Position numbers and translations under genes: made by a program. Below the pieces are notes generated by a model. It searched no databases. It was not told where the DNA came from and saw only the letters and a program-made list of their open reading frames with translations. From an uncultured Lachnospiraceae bacterium (lineage in GTDB: Bacteria > Bacillota > Clostridia > Lachnospirales > Lachnospiraceae), in NCBI GenBank assembly GCA_947068385.1, contig CAMTBF010000226.1, positions 1 to 6,371 on the forward strand: DNA of 6,371 nucleotides, written 5' to 3'. Position 1 is the stretch's first letter. Every line of letters starts with the position of its first letter. This document shows, in pieces, positions 1 to 3,900 of the stretch.

Positions 1-861
1 ATGTTCGGCTATGTGCGCCCCCTCCAGCCGGAGCTGAAGTGCAAAGACCTCAGCCTGTATCGGGCCACCTACTGCGGCCTGTGCCGCTGTCTGCGGCGGC
101 GGTACGGCCTCATCGCCCCTCTGTTCCTCAACTATGACTTCACCTTCCTGGCCATCCTGCTGACCGGGCTGTATGAGCCCCAGACCTGCCGGGAGAGCTG
201 CAAGTGCATCGTCCATCCCTTCGAGAGCCATGAGACCAGGAGGAACGTATTCACGGAGTACGCGGCGGACATGAACATGCTGTTCGCCTATTATAAATGC
301 CAGGACGACTGGGAGGATGAGAAGAAGATCCTGAAGCTGGCCTACGGCAGGCTCCTGGAGGGAAAGGCCGGGAGGCTGAAGGCGATCTACGCGGACAAGG
401 TGCGGAAGATAAACCTGCTGATGCAGGACTTCTCCGATGCGGAGAAGGAGAAGGACACGGACATCGATGCCCTGGCGGGGCTGTTCGGCAGGGTCATGGC
501 GGAGATCATGGCGGTGCGGGAGGACGAATGGGCCGAGAACCTGCGGGGGCTGGGATTCTTCCTGGGGAAGTTCATCTATCTGTGCGACGCCTATGAGGAC
601 GTGGAGGAGGACATCAGGAAGGGGACGCCGAATCCGCTGAAGCCCCGGTACGCAAGCCCTGACTTCGAGGAGGAGTGCAGGACGATCCTGACCATGATGA
701 TATCGGAGTGCTGCAAGGAGTTCGAGAAGCTCCCCATCCTGGAGAATGTGGAGATCCTCCGCAATATCCTGTATTCCGGCGTCTGGGGCAGATACGAGGC
801 CGTCCGCGAGAAGAGGCAAAAGGAACAGGCGCGGGTGACGTCCATGGGTTCCGAAGCGTGA
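1..861 (+). CDS. DUF5685 family protein, function unknown
   Basis: A 286-residue protein that I recognise as the Clostridia DUF5685 family; no function is established. The ATG is the first base of the window, so its ribosome binding site cannot be seen, but the MFGYVRP opening is typical of the family and the start is probably right. There are two Cys clusters: C14, C25, C28, C30 (within YCGLCRC) and C63, C67, C69, which could bind a metal. The rest looks mostly alpha-helical with no signal peptide or clear membrane segment. Two acidic motifs stand out: DDWED at 102-106 and D196/D200/D204 in DAYEDVEED, followed by RKGTPNPL. They resemble the Asp-rich motifs of class I isoprenoid synthases, but this is inference. 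The J-domain gene follows 59 bp later, probably in the same transcript. Family call fairly sure, function unknown. Confidence 0.8.
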   Translation: MFGYVRPLQPELKCKDLSLYRATYCGLCRCLRRRYGLIAPLFLNYDFTFLAILLTGLYEPQTCRESCKCIVHPFESHETRRNVFTEYAADMNMLFAYYKCQDDWEDEKKILKLAYGRLLEGKAGRLKAIYADKVRKINLLMQDFSDAEKEKDTDIDALAGLFGRVMAEIMAVREDEWAENLRGLGFFLGKFIYLCDAYEDVEEDIRKGTPNPLKPRYASPDFEEECRTILTMMISECCKEFEKLPILENVEILRNILYSGVWGRYEAVREKRQKEQARVTSMGSEA

Positions 862-920
862 CGGCGTGAAGCTTTGCAAGAATTTTGGGCGGCGATATCT
901 GTCCGGGAAACGAGGAAAAT

Positions 921-1697
921 ATGTACGACCCTTACGGTGTGTTAGGCGTGAGCAGGAATGCTTCCGAGGAAGAGATCAAAAAAGCATATAAGGCGCTGAG
1001 CCGCAGGTATCATCCCGATGCCAATGTGAACAATCCGAACAAAGCCCAGGCGGAGGAGAAATTCAAGGAGATCCAGGCGGCATACCAGCAGATCATGAAG
1101 GAGCGCACCTCGGGCTACGGAGGCGGCTACGGCAGAAGCTCCTCCGCCGGTTATGGCGGAAGCTCCTCCAGCGGTTACGGCGGAAATTCTTCCAGGGGCT
1201 TCGGCGGGGCCCAGGGCGGCTATGGAGGCGGGGGATTCTGGGGCTTCGGCGGCCCCTTTGGCGGCTTCGGCGGCTTCGGCCAGGGGATGGACACCGGCTA
1301 TGAGGAGAACAACTACATCCGCTCCGCCGGAAACTATATCCGCAACGGCTATTACAAAGAAGCCAGGACGGCTCTGGACGGCATGGACGCCAGGGACAGG
1401 AGCGCCAGATGGTATTATTACAGCGCCATCGCCCATTCCGGCCTGGGGAACAATGTGGCGGCCCTGGAGCACGCCAAGCGGGCTTCGGCCCTGGAGCCGG
1501 ACAATGCGGACTACCGCAGCCTGGTGCAGCAGTTCGAGAACGGCGGCAGCTGGTATGAGCAGAGGCAGGCCCAGTACGGCTATCCCACCGCGGGGGTGGG
1601 GAACCTCTGCGCCAGATGGATGTGCACCTTCATGATGTGCAATATGTGCTGCTTTGGCGGAGGGTGCTGCGGCGGCCACGGGATGTACTATTATTGA
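921..1697 (+). CDS. J-domain (DnaJ-like) co-chaperone with Gly-rich repeats and Cys-rich tail
   Basis: A 258-residue Hsp70 co-chaperone of the J-domain class that should stimulate DnaK ATPase; its client is unknown. The J domain spans about residues 2-63, with the essential HPD at 31-33. Residues 65-125 are a Gly/Tyr/Phe/Ser-rich flexible segment with tandem 8-residue repeats (GYGGSSSS type). Residues 131-205 look like one or two TPR-like helical hairpins (ending [18 protein letters not shown]). The last 29 residues carry seven cysteines (C230, 235, 240, 243, 244, 249, 250). The classical DnaJ zinc finger and C-terminal substrate domains are missing, so this is not DnaJ itself. I chose ATG 921 because the J domain begins there and GAGG at 912-915 lies 5 nt upstream; the in-frame TTG at 885 would add 12 residues unlike the family. 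It lies 59 bp after the DUF5685 gene. Confidence 0.9.
   Translation: MYDPYGVLGVSRNASEEEIKKAYKALSRRYHPDANVNNPNKAQAEEKFKEIQAAYQQIMKERTSGYGGGYGRSSSAGYGGSSSSGYGGNSSRGFGGAQGGYGGGGFWGFGGPFGGFGGFGQGMDTGYEENNYIRSAGNYIRNGYYKEARTALDGMDARDRSARWYYYSAIAHSGLGNNVAALEHAKRASALEPDNADYRSLVQQFENGGSWYEQRQAQYGYPTAGVGNLCARWMCTFMMCNMCCFGGGCCGGHGMYYY
1125..1196 (+). repeat. Three tandem 24-bp repeats inside the J-protein gene
   Basis: Three adjacent 24-nt units at 1125-1148, 1149-1172 and 1173-1196 each encode an 8-residue GYG(G/R)(S/N)SSx repeat (residues 69-92). Adjacent units match at 19 of 24 bases. A more diverged fourth unit follows at 1197-1220 (GFGGAQGG). The unit length keeps the reading frame, so gain or loss of copies would only change the length of the flexible linker. 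Confidence 0.8.
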
Positions 1698-1784
1698 GCC
1701 CTCCGAAGGGGATGCCCTGCGGAAGAGGGATTGAGAGAGTTTTATGGTACTTATAATTTCATATAATTTGCCTGTTCGAAGCTG

Positions 1785-1813
1785 TTGACAAACGGGGAGA
1801 AAAGCTTTATCCT
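1785..1813 (+). promoter_or_regulatory. Sigma-70/SigA-type promoter of the SOS mini-unit
   Basis: A perfect -35 TTGACA at 1785-1790 is followed, after 17 bp, by TATCCT at 1808-1813 (4 of 6 to TATAAT). An alternative is the extended -10 TGTTATATA at 1813-1821, which would move the start a few bases downstream. AT-rich DNA lies upstream at 1741-1770. With either -10, the start of transcription falls at or just before the palindrome at 1825-1838, where a bound repressor would block it. Confidence 0.65.
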
Positions 1814-1824
1814 GTTATATAGAA

Positions 1825-1838
1825 AGAACATATGTTCT
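1825..1838. promoter_or_regulatory. LexA operator (SOS box), perfect 14-bp palindrome
   Basis: AGAACATATGTTCT is a perfect palindrome. Its core GAACATATGTTC fits the established Gram-positive LexA/DinR box (GAAC-N4-GTTC, Bacillus consensus CGAACRNRYGTTYC). It begins 11 nt after the -10 element, over the expected transcription start, which is a normal repressor position. The next bases are the AAGGAGG ribosome binding site. LexA would hold the unit silent until RecA-triggered LexA self-cleavage. Another palindrome-binding repressor is possible, but the match is exact. No lexA gene lies in the window. Confidence 0.8.
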
Positions 1839-1853
1839 AAGGAGGATGCGGCT

Positions 1854-1883
1854 ATGGGGAGAAGGACAGGCGCGGAGATATAA
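1854..1883 (+). CDS. Possible 9-residue SOS-controlled micro-ORF
   Basis: This ORF would encode MGRRTGAEI followed by TAA. It is listed because it has what a translated gene needs: a near-perfect ribosome binding site (AAGGAGG at 1839-1845) exactly 8 nt before the ATG, a promoter and operator just upstream, and a terminator stem starting 2 nt after the stop codon. It resembles no family known to me and is too short for coding statistics. It could be a real micro-peptide, an upstream ORF that protects a small RNA, or the remaining ends of a deleted SOS gene. The ATG at 1846, in another frame, abuts the ribosome binding site and is unlikely to be used. Confidence 0.35.
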   Translation: MGRRTGAEI

Positions 1884-1885
1884 GG

Positions 1886-1924
1886 CTGTGGCAGAAGAGG
1901 GCGGATCCTCTGCCGCAGTTTTTT
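1886..1924 (+). terminator. Intrinsic terminator of the SOS mini-unit
   Basis: The 5' arm at 1886-1900 (CTGTGGCAG...AGG, with a 3-nt bulge and one U-G pair) pairs with CCTCTGCCGCAG at 1907-1918 around a 6-nt loop. Six T residues follow directly at 1919-1924. The resulting transcript would be about 100 nt from the predicted start. There is no T-tract in the opposite orientation, so it should work on the + strand only. Confidence 0.75.
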
Positions 1925-2018
1925 GCGGGCCTGCGCGGCTGCGGCCCTGTGGGGCCAGGCGGCAACGGCCCCGGGCAGATACCGGGAGGGAATTTTTGGG
2001 GGGAATCGCAGGAATCGC

Positions 2019-2047
2019 ATGACATTTGGAAGAAATAGGGGTATACT
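2019..2047 (+). promoter_or_regulatory. Sigma-70/SigA-type promoter for the DUF1653 gene
   Basis: ATGACA at 2019-2024 (5 of 6 to TTGACA) and TATACT at 2042-2047 (5 of 6 to TATAAT) are separated by an ideal 17 bp. Predicted transcription starts near 2054, giving a leader of about 40 nt before the ATG at 2094. It may serve the whole run DUF1653, nucleotidase, sfsA-mutY, since no clear terminator or strong promoter is seen between those genes. Confidence 0.7.
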
Positions 2048-2093
2048 TTCTATAGGGAACATATGGATACGAATCAGAAAGGAGCTTCCGGAA

Positions 2094-2717
2094 ATGTCAT
2101 TTATTCCAAGACCACAGGAAATCTACAAGCATTTTAAGGGAAATCTGTATCAGGTGACGGCCATCGCGACCCACAGCGAGACGAGGGAGCAGCTTGTGAT
2201 CTATCAGGCGCTCTACGGGGATTTCAGGATTTATGCCAGGCCGCTGGACATGTTCGTGAGCAGGGTGGACAGGGAGAAATATCCGGATGTCAGGCAGGAA
2301 TTCCGCTTTGAGCTCCAGGGGCCGGGGGCGGAGAGGCAGCGGGTCGAATCGGAGCCCGGGGACTGCGCGGCGGGCGGCACCGGGGCGGAGCCGGAGCGCG
2401 CGTCTTGCGGTGCGGGGACGGTGGGCAGCGCGGGGACGCCGGCCGGTGCCGCGGAAGCATCCGGCCCGGCATCCGATGCAGAGCCTGACGCAGAGGAGCC
2501 GGATCCCTTCGTGATGGAATTTCTGGACGCCGACAGCTATGAGCAGCGGCTGAACATCCTGGCCGGCCTTCACCACAGGATCACGGACGGGATGATTACC
2601 ACCATGGCCATCGCGTGTGACATAGAAATCGACGACGGGGATACGGAGGAGCGGTATGAGGCTCTGAAGACCTGTCTGCAGACGCTGGAGAGATACGAGT
2701 GCAACCGGCTGCGGTAA
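2094..2717 (+). CDS. DUF1653 domain protein with disordered linker
   Basis: A 207-residue soluble protein of unknown function. Residues 5-72 are a DUF1653 domain (start SFIPRPQEIYKHFKG, then LVIYQALYGDF and ARPLDMFVSRVDREKYP); this small beta-rich domain is widespread, but I know of no proven biochemical role. Residues 75-138 form a low-complexity Gly/Ala/Glu/Pro linker encoded by very GC-rich DNA (50 of 60 bases G/C at 2341-2400). Residues 139-207 are a compact, probably helical C-terminal part (FLDADSYEQRLNILAG, ending LERYECNRLR) that I recognise as recurring in Lachnospiraceae DUF1653 proteins. ATG 2094 is chosen because AAGGAG at 2079-2084 sits 9 nt upstream and the domain begins there; upstream in-frame sequence runs through the promoter. 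It is followed after 82 bp by the nucleotidase gene. Confidence 0.85.
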   Translation: MSFIPRPQEIYKHFKGNLYQVTAIATHSETREQLVIYQALYGDFRIYARPLDMFVSRVDREKYPDVRQEFRFELQGPGAERQRVESEPGDCAAGGTGAEPERASCGAGTVGSAGTPAGAAEASGPASDAEPDAEEPDPFVMEFLDADSYEQRLNILAGLHHRITDGMITTMAIACDIEIDDGDTEERYEALKTCLQTLERYECNRLR

Positions 2718-2799
2718 ATCCGCGCCCCCTTTCAGCGATCTGCGCGGACGGCTTTCGGACATGGAACCATGTGGCGTGGAATCAGGAAAGGAGAGGCAT

Positions 2800-3816
2800 A
2801 TGGCAGCGTATCTGGACAGGAAGATGGTGATAGGGGTCTCATCCAGGGCCCTCTTCGATCTGACCATAGAGAACGGGATCTTCGAGAGGGAGGGGCTGGA
2901 GGCGTACTGCAGCTACCAGGTGGAGCATGAGCAGGACATCCTAAAGCCCGGGCCTGGCTTCGGCCTGATCAAAGCATTGCTCAGGCTGAACGAATACGGC
3001 CAGGGGGAGGATCTGGTGGAGGTCATCATCATGTCCCGCAACAGCCCGGACAGCTCCCTGCGGGTCTTCAACTCCATCGCCCACTATGGCCTGGGCATCA
3101 CCCGCTCGGTGCTGGTGAGCGGAGCCTCGCTGGCTCCCTACCTCACGGCCTTCCACACGGATCTGTTCCTCTCTGCCTACGAGGATGATGTGCGCAGCGC
3201 CATAGACAGCGGCATCGCGGCGGGAATCATCTGTACGGAATCTAGGGCCCAGGGCACCCCGGCACAGCCCCGGACAGCGGGCCATCGCGAGGCGGGGGGC
3301 CACCTGGAGACGGCAGGCCAGGCCCAGGTGATACCCATGCAGGCCAGGACATATCCGGAGATCCGCATCGCCTTTGACGGGGACGCGGTGCTGTTCACGG
3401 ACGAATCGGAGATGATTTTTAAAGAAAAGGGCTTAAGCGCCTTTGAGGAGAACGAGCGCAGCCGCGCCAGGGAGCCCCTTGCGGAGGGACCCTTCGCGAA
3501 ATTCCTGAAGAAGCTCTCCGACCTGCAGCGGGAGCTGGGGACGGAAAAGTCTCCCATCAGGACGGCGCTGGTGACCTCCCGGTGCGCCCCGGCCCATGAG
3601 CGCGTGCTGCGTACCATGCGGTCGTGGAACGTGCGGGTGGACGAGGCGTTCTTCCTGGGAGGGCTGGAGAAGCGGGACGTGCTGAAGGCCTTTGGGGCGC
3701 AGATATTTTTTGACGACCAGTCCATACATACCGTAAACGCGGCCCAGTCCGTCCCGGCAGCCCGGGTGCCCTACGGCAGGGCAGAGGGAGCTGCCAGACA
3801 ACGGGAGAAGGCTTAG
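2800..3816 (+). CDS. 5'-nucleotidase, cytosolic NT5C1-like family
   Basis: A 338-residue cytoplasmic enzyme that should hydrolyse nucleoside 5'-monophosphates to nucleoside plus phosphate. The call rests on similarity to the 5-nucleotidase family that includes mammalian cytosolic 5'-nucleotidase I. The N-terminal part carries family blocks SSRALFDL (14-21), IMSRNSPD (77-84) and GASLAPYL (108-115). HAD-like catalytic motifs follow: DGD at 193-195 in FDGDAVLFTD (nucleophile region), TSR at 259-261, K291 as the probable motif III lysine, and FFDDQ at 303-307 (metal-binding acids). Between them, residues 148-178 are a low-complexity insertion that I do not expect in homologues, and the last 15 residues are a charged tail. 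Start ATG 2800 follows AAAGGAG at 2787-2793 by 6 nt; an in-frame ATG at 2761 lacks such a site. Substrate preference cannot be read from the sequence. Confidence 0.88.
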   Translation: MAAYLDRKMVIGVSSRALFDLTIENGIFEREGLEAYCSYQVEHEQDILKPGPGFGLIKALLRLNEYGQGEDLVEVIIMSRNSPDSSLRVFNSIAHYGLGITRSVLVSGASLAPYLTAFHTDLFLSAYEDDVRSAIDSGIAAGIICTESRAQGTPAQPRTAGHREAGGHLETAGQAQVIPMQARTYPEIRIAFDGDAVLFTDESEMIFKEKGLSAFEENERSRAREPLAEGPFAKFLKKLSDLQRELGTEKSPIRTALVTSRCAPAHERVLRTMRSWNVRVDEAFFLGGLEKRDVLKAFGAQIFFDDQSIHTVNAAQSVPAARVPYGRAEGAARQREKA

Positions 3817-3900
3817 GCGAGACGCCAGCCCATCCGGCCAGGCAAAAAGCCAGGGTGCAGGCTGACAGGTGAAGTACGGACAAGGAGCTGAAATTTTCAG

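Larger units (their letters stand above)
1698..2093 (+). other. 396-bp intergenic region with two promoters and a mini transcription unit
   Basis: This is the only gap over 300 bp. Its left end (1698-1740) has only weak short hairpins after the J-protein stop and no T-tract, so no convincing terminator. Positions 1741-1770 are AT-rich (two TATAAT strings at 1752 and 1762) and could act as an upstream element. A promoter, SOS box, short ORF and terminator fill 1785-1924. Positions 1925-2018 are GC-rich, with a possible hairpin at 1947-1978 (GGGGCC pairing GGCCCC plus an outer CTG/CAG) of unknown meaning. The promoter for the DUF1653 gene lies at 2019-2047. I see no tRNA, riboswitch or protein gene here beyond the 9-codon ORF. 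Confidence 0.7.

Noticed and set aside
942..1679. 245-codon open frame on the minus strand across the J-protein gene
   Set aside because: It lies fully antisense to a well-supported gene and exists because of high GC at third positions and Gly/Ser repeats. Its Ala/Gly/Val-rich product resembles no family.
1698..1740. Possible terminator after the J-protein gene
   Set aside because: Only a 4-bp stem (CCCT/AGGG) and a bulged alternative can be drawn, and the nearest T run (four T) is not adjacent.
1947..1978. GC-rich hairpin as a second terminator or riboswitch
   Set aside because: The stem is followed by GC-rich DNA, with a T5 only about 15 nt further on. No known riboswitch core is seen and it lies upstream of the next promoter.
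1846..2018. Longer ORF from the ATG directly abutting AAGGAGG (about 54 codons)
   Set aside because: There is no spacing between ribosome binding site and ATG; the frame runs through the terminator and GC-rich spacer and its Arg/Gly-rich product looks random.
1751..2062. 103-codon open frame on the minus strand in the intergenic region
   Set aside because: No ribosome binding site before its ATG, no family resemblance, and it runs antisense through two promoters, an operator and a terminator.
2719..2748. TCCGCGC/GCGCGGA inverted repeat between the DUF1653 and nucleotidase genes
   Set aside because: A 7-bp stem with a 16-nt loop and no T-tract; it could form in RNA but does not look like a terminator or known regulator.
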